Assembly: GCA_037074705.1 (NCBI GenBank)
Contig: CM073590.1
Span: 244,048,101-244,112,100 of the forward strand
Reading direction: 5' to 3'
Length of the DNA: 64,000 bases
From: Zhengitettix transpicula
Lineage: Eukaryota > Arthropoda > Insecta > Orthoptera > Tetrigidae
Shown: in pieces, positions 1 to 9,655 of the stretch
Layout: each line of letters starts with the position of its first letter
Position numbering within the stretch: position 1 is the stretch's first letter
Translations under genes and position numbers: made by a program
The notes under the pieces: model-generated
Told to the model about the DNA's origin: nothing
Seen by the model: the letters and a program-made list of their open reading frames with translations, nothing else
The model's database searches: none

Positions 1-2094
1 TTCAGGGTGCAGGGGAAAAATCGCAAGAGCCTTCTGCACCTGATGATAGCAACAAGGCTTCTTCCTTTCTTCAGGGTGCAGGGGAAAAAATCGCAAGAGC
101 CTTCTGCACCTGAAGATAGCAACAAGGGTTCTTCCTTTCTTCAGGGTGCAGGGGAAAAAAGCGCAAAAGCCTTCTGCACCTGATGATAGCAACAAGGCTT
201 CTTCCTTTCTTCAGGGTGCAGGGGAAAAATCGCAAGAGCCTTCTGCACCTGATGATAGCAACAAGGCTTCTTCCTTTCTTCAGGGTGCAGGGGAAAAAAT
301 CGCAAGAGCCTTCTGCACCTGAAGATAGCAACAAGGCTTCTTCCTTTCTTCAGGGAGCAGGGGAAAAATCGCAAGAGCCTTCTGCACCTGATGATAGCAA
401 CAAGGCTTCTTCCTTTCTTCAGGGTGCAGGGGAAAAAATCGCAAGAGCCTTCTGCACCTGAAGATAGCAACAAGGCTTCTTCCTTTCTTCAGGGTGCAGG
501 GGAAAAATCGCAAGAGCCTTCTGCACCTGATGATAGCAACAAGGCTTCTTCCTTTCTTCAGGGTGCAGGGGAAAAAATCGCAAGAGCCTTCTGCACCTGA
601 AGATAGCAACAAGGCTTCTTCCTTTCTTCAGGGTGCAGGGGAAAAAATCGCAAGAGCCTTCTGCACCTGAAGATAGCAACAAGGCTTCTTCCTTTCTTCA
701 GGGTGCAGGGGAAAAATCGCAAGAGCCTTCTGCACCTGATGATAGCAACAAGGCTTCTTCCTTTCTTCAGGGTGCAGGGGAAAAAATCGCAAGAGCCTTC
801 TGCACCTGAAGATAGCAACAAGGCTTCTTCCTTTCTTCAGGGTGCAGGGGAAAAAATCGCAAGAGCCTTCTGCACCTGATGATAGCAACAAGGCTTCTTC
901 CTTTCTTCAGGGTGCAGGGGAAAAAATCGCAAGAGCCTTCTGCACCTGAAGATAGCAACAAGGCTTCTTCCTTTCTTCAGGGTGCAGGGGAAAAAATCGC
1001 AAGAGCCTTCTGCACCTGAAGATAGCAACAAGGCTTCTTCCTTTCTTCAGGGTGCAGGGGAAAAATCGCAAGAGCCTTCTGCACCTGATGATAGCAACAA
1101 GGTTTCTTCCTTTCTTCAGGGTGCAGGGGAAAAAAGCGCAAGAGCCTTCTGCACCTGATGATAGCAACAAGGCTTCTTCCTTTCTTCAGGGTGCAGGGGA
1201 AAAAAGCGCAAGAGCCTTCTGCACCTGATGATAGCAACAAGGCTTCTTCCTTTCTTCAGGGTGCAGGGGAAAAAATCGCAAGAGCCTTCTGCACCTGAAG
1301 ATAGCAACAAGGCTTCTTCCTTTCTTCAGGGTGCAGGGGAAAAAATCGCAAGAGCCTTCTGCACCTGAAGATAGCAACAAGGCTTCTTCCTTTCTTCAGG
1401 GTGCAGGGGAAAAATCGCAAGAGCCTTCTGCACCTGATGATAGCAACAAGGTTTCTTCCTTTCTTCAGGGTGCAGGGGAAAAAATCGCAAGAGCCTTCTG
1501 CACCTGAAGATAGCAACAAGGCTTCTTCCTTTCTTCAGGGTGCAGGGGAAAAAATCGCAAGAGCCTTCTGCACCTGAAGATAGCAACAAGGCTTCTTCCT
1601 TTCTTCAGGGTGCAGGGGAAAAATCGCAAGAGCCTTCTGCACCTGATGATAGCAACAAGGCTTCTTCCTTTCTTCAGGGTGCAGGGGAAAAAATCGCAAG
1701 AGCCTTCTGCACCTGAAGATAGCAACAAGGCTTCTTCCTTTCTTCAGGGTGCAGGGGAAAAAATCGCAAGAGCCTTCTGCACCTGATGATAGCAACAAGG
1801 CTTCTTCCTTTCTTCAGGGTGCAGGGGAAAAAATCGCAAGAGCCTTCTGCACCTGAAGATAGCAACAAGGCTTCTTCCTTTCTTCAGGGTGCAGGGGAAA
1901 AAATCGCAAGAGCCTTCTGCACCTGAAGATAGCAACAAGGCTTCTTCCTTTCTTCAGGGTGCAGGGAAAAAAACCGCAAGAGCCTTCTGCACCTGAAGAT
2001 AACAACAAGGCTTGTTCCTTTCTTCAGGGTGCAGGGGGAAAAAAACCGCAAGAGCCTTCTGCACCTGAAGATAGCAACAAGGCTTCCAGAAACG
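1..2094. repeat. Satellite A, ~70-bp tandem array (about 30 monomers)
   Basis: Head-to-tail monomers of 69 or 70 bp fill the left edge and continue beyond it. Monomers differ mainly at two places: GATGATAGC or GAAGATAGC, and five or six A after GGGG. Recurring order of short and long monomers gives a trimeric higher-order period of about 209 bp, seen for example between 419, 628 and 837 and between 1326, 1535 and 1744. Each monomer holds a dyad: CTTCAGGGTGCAG facing CTGCACCTGAAG. The last two monomers are the most diverged. Open frames on both strands reflect stop-free monomers and are not genes. The monomer matches the inner part of the foldback element at 27385-27690. Confidence 0.95.
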
Positions 2095-2101
2095 TTTGTG
2101 T
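2061..2101 (+). ncRNA. Hammerhead-like motif at satellite A edge
   Basis: The final monomer does not close but runs into a repeat arm. In order: GCAC, CTGAAGA, a weak hairpin region, GAAAC at 2089-2093, GTT, then TGTGTGG. This is the order of a minimal hammerhead (stem I, core, stem II, core, cleavage triplet, stem I). An extra T after GTT weakens stem I compared with 27583-27622, so self-cleavage is doubtful. The downstream TGTTTATACCATCACTT and the ATTAATTTT at about 2140 continue the same repeat arm. Confidence 0.4.
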
Positions 2102-2149
2102 GGTGTTTATACCATCACTTCTTTCGACTCCTTATCATTAATTTTCTAT

Positions 2150-2739
2150 CCTACGTAAATTTTTCATTTTTACAGAAGTATTTTATTTTATTTTCATTAT
2201 AACGACAGAGTAGAAAGTAGGTCCTGAGCGATCCTCGTGCGTCTATAATCTTAACAGCAGCGAGGTGGATGACCCCTTTGCGTACTACATACAGTAGGCT
2301 GTAGTAACGATGGTTACAGTCGTATAAGGAGGTGGGCGACAGACACGGGCGGCCATTAACATCAATCACTTTTCACATAATCCCGTGACAATGTATTAAA
2401 TTAAATAAAATAATAATATCATTTAAAAATAATAGAACAAAATAATCATAATAATTATGCTGTTGAGTCTTTTAAGATGATATAAAAATCCACAAGTACT
2501 ACAAGTTTAACTCTGGAACGACAAAATTGATTTTCTGATTCATGACAAAAGTTCCAAAAAAAAAAAAAGGAAACATTTAACATTGCAACAAGATGCATAC
2601 GAATATTTTTCTCTAATTATTTTTTAAAAAACGAATTCAATTATTTAATATAATCAGCTAATTATCATTTAATAAAGAAAACACACAGAAGAACAGACAA
2701 TTTGTAAGAAGAAGAAAAGTCTAGTAATGAAGTAAACCA
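2150..2739. other. AT-rich stretch, no gene seen
   Basis: Nothing protein-like or structured was recognised. The 72-residue minus-strand frame at 2151-2369 has no recognisable domain. Confidence 0.5.
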
Positions 2740-2744
2740 AAAAA

Positions 2745-2806
2745 AATAAATCATTACAATACGACGTTTCGTCCACAATTATGGGACTTCAATAGATAAT
2801 ACATCT
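2745..2806 (-). repeat. Family C hammerhead-like arm, decayed
   Basis: Read on the minus strand: CTATTGA, then AGTCC, a 9-nt loop, GGAC, then GAAAC and GTC. The stem II pairing GTCC/GGAC and GAAACGTC fit a hammerhead, but the first core box should be CTGANGA and has changed. Single arm; no inverted partner seen. Related to 42960-43262. Confidence 0.45.
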
Positions 2807-2904
2807 CTCTATTTATAATTAAACATTTAAACAATTGTAATAAATATGATTAAATAATTAGAAGATTTTTATAAACATTAAAATTTGCAATTAACTAAAA
2901 TATA

Positions 2905-3333
2905 CGACTGTGATCAAAAAGTAAGGTGAAACTCCAGGGTATTAGGAAGGTAGGTAAATAAGGTTGGTAGGACTGTCTACAATATTTGCCAAGCGTCTGT
3001 TTGTTAAAAGGTTTAATTATCTCAGAGTCACACGTGTGTGTGTTTTTTTGTAAACAACCAAAGGTGATTTTTGCAATGGGTGATTTTGTTGAGCAAAGAA
3101 CTTGCATCAAATTTTGTTTGCGGAAGGAATATTCTTGTGCGTGGACACGTTGAAGGCCTTTGGTGATCAAACTGTGGCACAAAGAAACGTTTAGAAGTGG
3201 AACAACGAGTTCAAAAACGAACCTCGCGCGCTCCGGACGACCATCAACGTCTACCGACGAGGGCCACGTCCAAACAATCGTCGATGGCCAATTAGAGAAC
3301 TCGCTGATGGTGTTGGAACATCATTTCGCCCTA
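2905..3333 (+). mobile_element. mariner-like transposon, 3' truncated
   Basis: Starts with CGACTGTGATCAAAAAGTAA, nearly the same terminal repeat as the element at 9656, and stays alignable with it until about 3333. It lacks the 3' terminal repeat and most of the transposase. The 5' flank ends in TATA, consistent with the TA target of the Tc1/mariner superfamily. Confidence 0.85.
3076..3300 (+). pseudogene. mariner transposase N-terminal remnant
   Basis: From the ATG at 3076 the frame reads MGDFVEQRTCIKFCLRKEY, the start of the mariner helix-turn-helix DNA-binding region. Frameshifts follow around 3140-3200; later frames still show pieces equivalent to the copy at 9838. No catalytic domain remains. 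Confidence 0.8.
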
Positions 3334-3989
3334 CTGAAAGGGGGAATTATTATTCACTGTCGATTCTTAATTCCGGTAACATAAAATTAAACTCTCAGCG
3401 TGTATGACGTCACCCAGCGTCAAGGGAAGCCATGCAGAGAAATTATATTGCATTCGACTGGTAGAAACGAAGCTGTGACATTATTGTAAGAGGATTGTGG
3501 CAACAAAACTGATGATGATAAGAGACTAAATTAAGAATCCACAATATATTGTGTGCGTTTAAATCAAGCTCCACGTAGTTTTGAAATAAAAAAAATATAA
3601 TTTCTTTGTGGAGGCGCATCAAAACAAAACTGATTCGGAGGGGGAAAAAAACCCTCGGGGTGAACGAGTATACCACCAGTGACGTCACACCTGCCCCCCC
3701 GACCAAATTGTAAATTTGACATCGAGGATATCATTTCTCTTATTTATAATTCTGGCACTGGGTCTTCCGTCAATTCAGCGGCGCATCAGAAAAACCTGCA
3801 TTTCATCTACATCTGAATACGTACCCCCCCCCCCCTGCATTGGCTTGGGGTAGGTATGACGTCACTGGTTCCAATATCATTATTAACAAAGCGGTGATAT
3901 GGGTCAAGAAAATTTGCCTCTTCGTTGTCCAGTCTTCACGGCACGAGGTGACTAATCAATATCGTCGTTGCTGAGAGAACAGCGTGGGA
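3334..3989. other. Unassigned stretch with three TGACGTCA octamers
   Basis: TGACGTCA occurs at 3405-3412, 3680-3687 and 3857-3864, two of them as RTGACGTCAC. A run of 12 C lies at 3824-3835. No credible coding frame. The octamer is the CREB/ATF consensus, but no gene is evident nearby. Confidence 0.45.
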
Positions 3990-3994
3990 GATTA

Positions 3995-4150
3995 ATAAGT
4001 AAAGTAAATAATTATATTTAATGAATAAGAAAGATAGTTCAATACAAACAAAAAAAAGGGGGAATATAAATACCACACAACGTTTCTAGGGATCGTTGAC
4101 CCCTCCTTCCATCAGGTGCTAAGAAGAGCCGAAGGCGACACAACTGCACT
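3995..4150 (-). repeat. Family A foldback, single arm
   Basis: Carries the family A arm: AATATAAATACCACACAACG, a hairpin segment, then CATCAGGTGC and AAGAAGAGCC. The hammerhead-like core on the minus strand reads CTGATGG instead of CTGANGA, so it is damaged. The partner arm is absent, with a SINE1 copy abutting at about 4152. Confidence 0.7.
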
Positions 4151-4151
4151 G

Positions 4152-4553
4152 AGTGAGCTTTTGATCCCCCAGGCTATAGTTTAAGGATCCTACCCGGCAT
4201 TCGCCTAAAAATAATCCAGGGAAAACCCTAGAAAAACCTGCATCAGGTAGGTCGGGCATTGGGTACTTGTCCCACGCCCTTCCGATGGCGGGAGAGGAGT
4301 TTGCTGTGGGGACGCAGCATTCCCTTCTCCGTGCCTCGACCAGTTTAGAAGACAGCAAGCCGAGTGTTCCAATGAAACAGATAACAACTCTTACCGTATG
4401 CCCAAGGTCTGTGACCCAGGAACATACACCTCTCAGAACAGGCCGAGGTGCCTCGGCTTGTGGGAACCTTAGTTCAAACACGGAGAGAGGAGAAGGCATC
4501 CCCAAAGGTAGCCCCTTCGTGTCTCACCTACAAGGTTCTGCCTGCGAGAGAAC
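4152..4553 (-). mobile_element. SINE1 copy, minus strand, 3' truncated
   Basis: From right to left it shows the SINE1 5' part (GTTCTCTCGCAGGCAGAACC read on the minus strand) through the GCATTCCCTTCTCCGTGCCT region to the GGATCCTTAAA box near 4180. The distal 3' third and tail are missing. Open frames across it are not genes. Confidence 0.85.
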
Positions 4554-4625
4554 AGGGTAATTCACATAGTGTCAATTCCCCTCTTATAGCATAGGAAAGG
4601 GATTTGAAAGGGGGGATTGTATCCC
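4554..4625 (-). mobile_element. SINE1 3' fragment
   Basis: Begins directly at the 5' end of the preceding copy with GGGTAATTCACATAGTG, then TCTTATAGCATAGGAAAGGG. This is the 3' end of a second minus-strand copy, so two copies lie head to tail. Confidence 0.75.
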
Positions 4626-5084
4626 TTTTCCAATATTTAGGATGAGAAATAACATTTGAAGACGGATAAAGACCTCACAAATAAAATATACAATTTTCAG
4701 AAGGATATGTTAGACAATAAGAAGAACGTTAAAAGGTAAAAACCAGAAAAGAAACACAAGTTAAATTTTATACAGTGATGGCAGTTCCTACAATGTTGTC
4801 TGAATGCTGTATGGGTAACAAAACATAAAAAGAGCTCAAACGAATAGAGGAGGCAGCTGAAATGAAACTTCCATTGGGGAGGAACTAAGTGTTGAGGCGA
4901 TCACAGATAAGTTAACAGGGTGTAAAGAAAGGTGGAGACACCATGAGTTGCGAATGCCTAGAGACAGTGCTGGAATATAAACCATTAGGCAAAAAGGAGT
5001 GTTGGAAGACCCAAGGTTGAGATGGCGATGGTGAAGCCTAATCCAGGAAAGCAGCAGCAGAAGAAGAAGTATTATAAGCATAGG
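4626..5084. other. Unassigned stretch
   Basis: No recognised repeat or coding signal. The 81-residue minus frame at 4836-5081 is leucine/serine rich without a recognisable domain. Confidence 0.4.
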
Positions 5085-5470
5085 AGAATTATAAAATTAA
5101 ATAAACTTACGTCTGATTGAAAATAATGATAAAGAAAGATAGCCAATACGGACAAAGGCGGTACTATAAATACCACACAACTTTTCTGGGATCCTTGTCG
5201 CCTTTCCTCAGGTGCTAAAGAAGAGCCTAGAGCGACCCAACTGCACTCGTCACTAGACAACACTCAAAAGCTTATATTTATAGCACTCCAAATCCTAAAT
5301 TAGTCAATAATCTACATCTGATTTTGAGTTTTGTCAACTGACCTGTGGATTTGTGTCGCTCTAGGCTCTTCTCAGCACCTGACAGAAGAAGGGGTCAAGG
5401 ATTCCAAGAAACGTTGTGTGGTATTTATGTTACCTTTTCCTTGTCTAATAATCATATTCATCTGACTGTT
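5085..5470. repeat. Family A foldback element, both arms
   Basis: Left arm: TTACGTCTGATTGAAAATAA, then ATACCACACAACTTTTCTGG, then GAAGAGCCTAGAGCGAC. Right arm is its inverse: GTCGCTCTAGGCTCTTCTCA, then AAACGTTGTGTGGTATTTAT, then AATCATATTCATCTGA. Arms of roughly 150-170 bp enclose about 90 bp. Each arm holds a hammerhead-like core facing outward (minus near 5172-5213, plus near 5376-5424). The plus core reads CTGACAGA, one base too long. Confidence 0.85.
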
Positions 5471-5579
5471 TTAATTAATTAAATAAAATCAACTAATTAT
5501 CTAAAACACAACGTATCGTCCCTTGCGAATCTATTCCTCAATCCACATGTAATTAATTGTAACCAATCTGTATTTTAGT

Positions 5580-5650
5580 TAAATTTTACACCTGAAGATG
5601 TATGAAAATTTTTGGGGGGCCAAACGTTGGGTTTTATAAACGGTTTAAAA
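5580..5650 (+). repeat. Possible decayed hammerhead-like arm
   Basis: Reads CACCTGAAGATG, a G-rich segment, then CAAACGTTGGG. The spacing resembles the other arms but GAAAC has become CAAAC and no clear stem II forms. Weak call. Confidence 0.2.
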
Positions 5651-5724
5651 TTAAAGTTAATAAACTTCTGACTAATTGCGTGATGTTATTTCATTAAGTC
5701 ACTAAAAAACAATTACAACAACAA

Positions 5725-5960
5725 ACTTTTGACGCCAGAAAAAAGATATTTAAGAGAAATCACACAACGTTTCGACGCTAATTTGCGGTTTCTTCAGGTA
5801 AGACAGTTTTATAAAAATTTTGACAGTAAGGGGTCGATTCAGAAGAGAACGACCAACCTTGGCTTTTCAAATATTTTGAAGAACAAAAAAAAACAGTTTT
5901 ACCTGAAGAAGTCGCAAATTAGCGTCGAAACGTTTCGTGATTTCTATTAAATATATTTTT
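5725..5960. repeat. Family B foldback element with hammerhead-like arms
   Basis: Inverted arms: left AATCACACAACGTTTCGACG, right CGTCGAAACGTTTCGTGATT. On the plus strand the right arm has CTGAAGA at 5901, then GTCGC, loop AAATTA, GCGTC, then GAAAC and GTT. The left arm mirrors this and keeps GTT followed by GTGTG, pairing weakly with TTAC before the core. Stem II is short (about three pairs), so fold strength is uncertain. Confidence 0.65.
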
Positions 5961-6017
5961 CTGATTTTCAACAGGCTGTTGATAACTTATAATTTGATCT
6001 TAAATAATCATATTTTA

Positions 6018-6056
6018 TATATATATATATATATATATAACATTATATATATAATA
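6018..6056. repeat. (AT)n microsatellite
   Basis: Alternating AT run beginning about 6018, with an imperfect continuation to about 6056. Confidence 0.9.
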
Positions 6057-6329
6057 ATTTCACGGATTTCACGTGGCGGTTTCGCACATTGACGTTTTAA
6101 TCTGAGTGACGTCACAGCATCGTCAGTAAATTTACGTCTGTTTTGAAAAATTAATAATAAGGTAGTCAAATAGAGGGAGAAAGACTTGATGATATAAATA
6201 ACCCACTAAAAAATCCTCATCAATCCTCAGGTAATAAGCCGTGAATTTATAAATGCCACACTAAAAAATCATCAACTCTCATGTTAATTAAATTACCTTT
6301 TGTTTGTATTTGGCTGTCTGTATTATTAA

Positions 6330-6500
6330 TGAATAAGGAAGATAGGCCAATACAGACACAAGAAAAGGGTAATATAAATACCACACAACGTTTCTGGGAT
6401 CCTTGTCCCAAAAATGAGTCAAAATTAAGAGGTAAATTAAATACCACACAACGTTTCCACAATCCTTGTTGCTTTCGTCAGGTGATTGGAAAAGCGTAAG
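6330..6500 (-). repeat. Family A arm, internally duplicated
   Basis: The segment AATACCACACAACGTTTC occurs twice (about 6376 and 6440). The first is followed by the GGGATCCTTGTCCC hairpin, the second by an altered hairpin and CGTCAGGTGATTGG. This is a partial duplication inside one minus-oriented arm. The inverse arm is absent. Confidence 0.7.
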
Positions 6501-6779
6501 AACGATACTCGGCACAAAACCAGGCGATGCACTCAAAAGAAGTTGTTTATATGATTGGTATATTTGGTAACACAGTCGTATTATATTTCTCTACTGGTGT
6601 TAAGGATAAAGGAGTATAACTTGAAAGAACCGAATATGGGGCAATAACCCAGGAAATGAAAGTAAGGGCGAACGAAATCCTGGTTCTACCAGTCGACGTA
6701 GAGGAAATCCGATTAATAATAATCCAAGTGACTGGTTCGAAGTCGCCTCACTGACACCGCTGCAGCACACGTTCTTCTC

Positions 6780-7190
6780 CCCTTCGCCCCAACACACGGG
6801 TCCGTTATGAATGAACAGAAGCGATGACGTCAGTGCAGATGCACACACACAGGGAGGTTCACCTGGATTGCGAAGGTCCGTGTCCTTCTTCATGGACTCG
6901 GAGGCGAGGCAGAGCGAGCGTGGTCCGTCCAGGTCCGACGGCAGAACGGCACTGAGCGACTGCGGGAGCGAGACTGGCGGCGGCCAATCAGAGCGGCCGA
7001 GCGAGGCGGCACACGGAGGGCCGTTGCCATTGGCGCGCTGCTGGAGCTCACACGTGGGCCCACAGGTGGCCTCCACTCCCACGCACGTGCTCGCGCACAG
7101 TCCACGTGCCTGTGCAGGGGCCAGCCTCTGCACGAGCACGGGGCATTACGGCAATCAAGCAGCCTCTTACAGCTCACAAGTCCTCCGAAT
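6780..7190. promoter_or_regulatory. GC-rich, CpG-rich promoter-like patch
   Basis: A compositional island in AT-rich DNA. It contains TGACGTCA at 6825-6832, GGCCAATCAG near 6983, the inverse CCATTGGCGCG near 7026, and several CACGTG-type E-boxes between 7048 and 7115. Long frames run on both strands (plus 6811-7323, minus 6600-7139) but show no family I recognise and overlap each other, as expected from GC-rich DNA. A CpG-island promoter or first exon of an unseen gene is possible. Confidence 0.3.
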
Positions 7191-7194
7191 TATA

Positions 7195-7330
7195 CTTAAT
7201 AACAAAGATTGCCAATTCAGACCAAACAGGAGGGATGATATAGACACCACTCAACGTTTCTGCGATTCTTCAGGTGCTAAGGAACATCCTAGAACGACAA
7301 CAACTGCACTCGTCAATTGGTAAAATTCAA
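7195..7330 (-). repeat. Family A foldback, single diverged arm
   Basis: AATAACAAAGATTGCCAATT, then ATAGACACCACTCAACGTTT, then TTCTTCAGGTGCTAAGGA. The hammerhead hairpin region is shortened, so stem II is largely lost. Confidence 0.65.
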
Positions 7331-7355
7331 AAGCGACAAACGCAACGACATCTCC

Positions 7356-7880
7356 ACTTGCGAGGGCTATTCTCTCACAGGCAGAACCTTGTAGGAGAGA
7401 CACGAAAGGGCTACCATTGGGTATGACTTTCCCTCTCCGTTTTTGAACTAAGGTTCCCACAAGCCGAGGCACCTCGGCCTGTTCTGAGAGGTGTATGTTC
7501 CGGGGTCACAGACCTTGGACATACGGTAAGAGTTGTCCGCTATTCCCATTGGAATAGTCGGCTTGCTGTCTCCTAAACTGGTTGAGGCACGGAGAAGGGA
7601 ATGCTGCGTCCACATAGCAAACTCTTCTCCCGCTATCGGAAGGGCGTGGGACAAGTACCCAATGACCGACCTACCCGATGCAGGTTTTTCTAGGGTTTGT
7701 CCTGCATTTCTTTTAGGCGAATGACGGGTAGGATCCTTAAACCATAGTCCGGGGGCCCTAGTTAAGCCTTGGCTACCTTCCTCTACCCTTCCGCATCCCC
7801 CCTTTCAAATCCCTTTCCTATGCTATGAAAGGGGAGTTGCCACTATGTGGATTACCCTATACATGTCTACACCAAAAAAA
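7356..7880 (+). mobile_element. SINE1 copy, near full length
   Basis: Starts at TTGCGAGGGCTATTCTCTCA (5' hairpin with one change) and ends in ATACATGTCTACACC plus AAAAAAA. About 525 bp. No clear target duplication was found. Confidence 0.9.
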
Positions 7881-8103
7881 TCACAACGACAATGGGAGAG
7901 CCGAAGGCTTAGCGTAACAATAAAGGAGCAACGACAATGGGAAAACAGAAGGTTCAGCGTAACAATAAGGGATCATAGCAGTTGTTGAGTTTCATTGTGT
8001 TTGTTTGTACATTAATAGCTGTGATGTTTGATTTAATGTGAAGCATCTCTGATATGAGTCTGGAATTGTACCTGGCTGGAGGGCAACGACTAAAATCTTA
8101 GTA

Positions 8104-8432
8104 TTTTGACAGCTGCCTCCCTAAACTGGTCGAGGTTCAAGGAAGGGAATGCTGCGTCCCCACAGCAAACCCATCTCCCGCCATCGGAAGGACGTGCGAC
8201 TAGTACCAAATGCCCGACTTGCGTGTTGTAGGTTTTTCTAGGGTATTTCCTGTATCACTTTTAGGCGAATGCCCTGGGGTAGGATCCTTAAACTACAGCT
8301 CGTGGGCCCTACTTAACCCTTGTCTACCTTCCTCTACCCGTCCGCATCCCCCCTGTCGTATGCTATTAAAGGGGAGTTGCCAACACGTGGATTACCCTCA
8401 TGTAGCCTGCTGCCCTATAAAAAAAAAGACAC
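8104..8432 (+). mobile_element. SINE1 copy, 5' truncated
   Basis: Begins at ACAGCTGCCTCCCTAAACTG and runs to CCCTCATGTAGCCTG and an A tail. The 5' third is absent; the break lies close to that of the copies at 17289, 50349 and 50695. Confidence 0.85.
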
Positions 8433-9595
8433 CACGTGGTGGAGGCTCAAGCATGTGCTGTACCTGCGTAAAGTAACGTGTAAGTTCGTGCCTTCAGAGA
8501 GTGGATTTCAGTTTCCTCAAGACAGTAAAAATTAGTATTTCCTACGTCAATAATAAAATCGTATTTTACATGGAGATTCTGTGAATTTAGAATTAATTTT
8601 GCAAATGTAAAATACATGTTACAGTATTTTATGTGAAGATACAGTATTTTTTTTAGGGTGGCGACAGTCACGAGACTTTATCAAAGTGCGTCTGCAACTC
8701 AGCGACGTTGAGTGACGTCCACTGACTCCCGCGGCTCTCACGTAACGCACAAAAAAATGGACCGGTTGTATAGTTGGGGGATCGTGTTTTTTTTGTCAAA
8801 AGTCTGCGAGTATTATCTCTGACCAGCGTGTTTATACACGAATTTCAAAAAGTTCGTTAAGCGGAACATGAATCTGTTTCAAAGGAATGGCTAGTCTCAC
8901 GATTACGAGGCTAGGAATCGCTCAGGTTTAAGATCTTTGCTCTCTACCTGAGAAGTATTCACCATCCAGGGATAATAGCCTTCCTCCAGAGGTAAGGAAC
9001 AACAGCTTTGGGGATTCAGTGTAAAGATATTCTACTGCAAGGCCGCTGGTGTTTTACTCAGTACAGCAGTTTCTTGATCGTTCCTCTAAGAATTAATTTT
9101 TTTTTCTTTATCCTGCAACAGTGTTGAATGTGTTGCTAATAACAACTACTTATTTCATACCTTGCTCAGTCTCTGTTGGTCTTTCCTGCTCTTTTCTTTG
9201 TTAGTTTCATGTACGAGCGGCCTGAAGTTTGCAGATTCCTCTTCCCTCTGTTTCGTGACGTCACTTGTCCCTCGTTTGTGTTTCCTCCTCCTATTGTGTG
9301 TGCGTGTGTCACGTTTTGTGTTTATTATAGTGTCATTCTATATTTTATGATAGTTCATTCTCGAATCATTAATTATTTACCAGTACATATTTATTATTTT
9401 TATTACAACTGTAAATATTATGTTATTACCCTTAGTATAGTTAAAGAATTATTATTTTTGTTATCATTAACCTTATTTTACTTACGTTGGACAGGGTAAA
9501 TTTTGTGTGTTCCCGAATTTTAGTATTTTTATGTTAACTTGTAATTATTTATAATTGTAGCAGCCAATTCTATTATATTATAATTTTATGTATTG
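8433..9595. other. Unassigned stretch
   Basis: No convincing gene. TGACGTCA is at 9256-9263. Plus frames at 9162-9499 are hydrophobic by T-rich composition only. Confidence 0.4.
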
Positions 9596-9625
9596 ACCCT
9601 GTCCTCATACGAGGACTAATGGAAT
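9596..9625 (-). other. Perfect 6-bp hairpin resembling hammerhead stem II
   Basis: On the minus strand: ATTAGTCCTCGTATGAGGAC followed by AGGGTC. GTCCTC pairs with GAGGAC around a GTAT loop. The context recalls CTGATGA and GAAAC boxes with both damaged. Weak call. Confidence 0.2.
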
Positions 9626-9655
9626 AAATTAAATAAAATCTAATATAGTGACACA

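Noticed and set aside
71..2008. Many 60-110 residue frames with MLLSSGAEGSC repeats
   Set aside because: They are frame readings of satellite A, open on both strands because the monomer lacks stops; the non-triplet period (69/70 bp) shifts frames.
1..2094. CRISPR-like array
   Set aside because: Monomers are contiguous and near-identical with no unique spacers, in a eukaryotic repeat context.
6600..7323. Overlapping 170- and 179-residue frames in the GC-rich patch as a protein-coding gene
   Set aside because: Frames are long on both strands as expected from composition; no recognisable domain or splice context.
7533..7724. Recurring MSAIPIGIVGQLPPKLVEARRRECC frames as a gene family
   Set aside because: They lie in SINE1 copies on either strand; the opposite frame (SHALPIAGEEFAVGTQHS) is equally open. 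Sequence similarity comes from the repeat.
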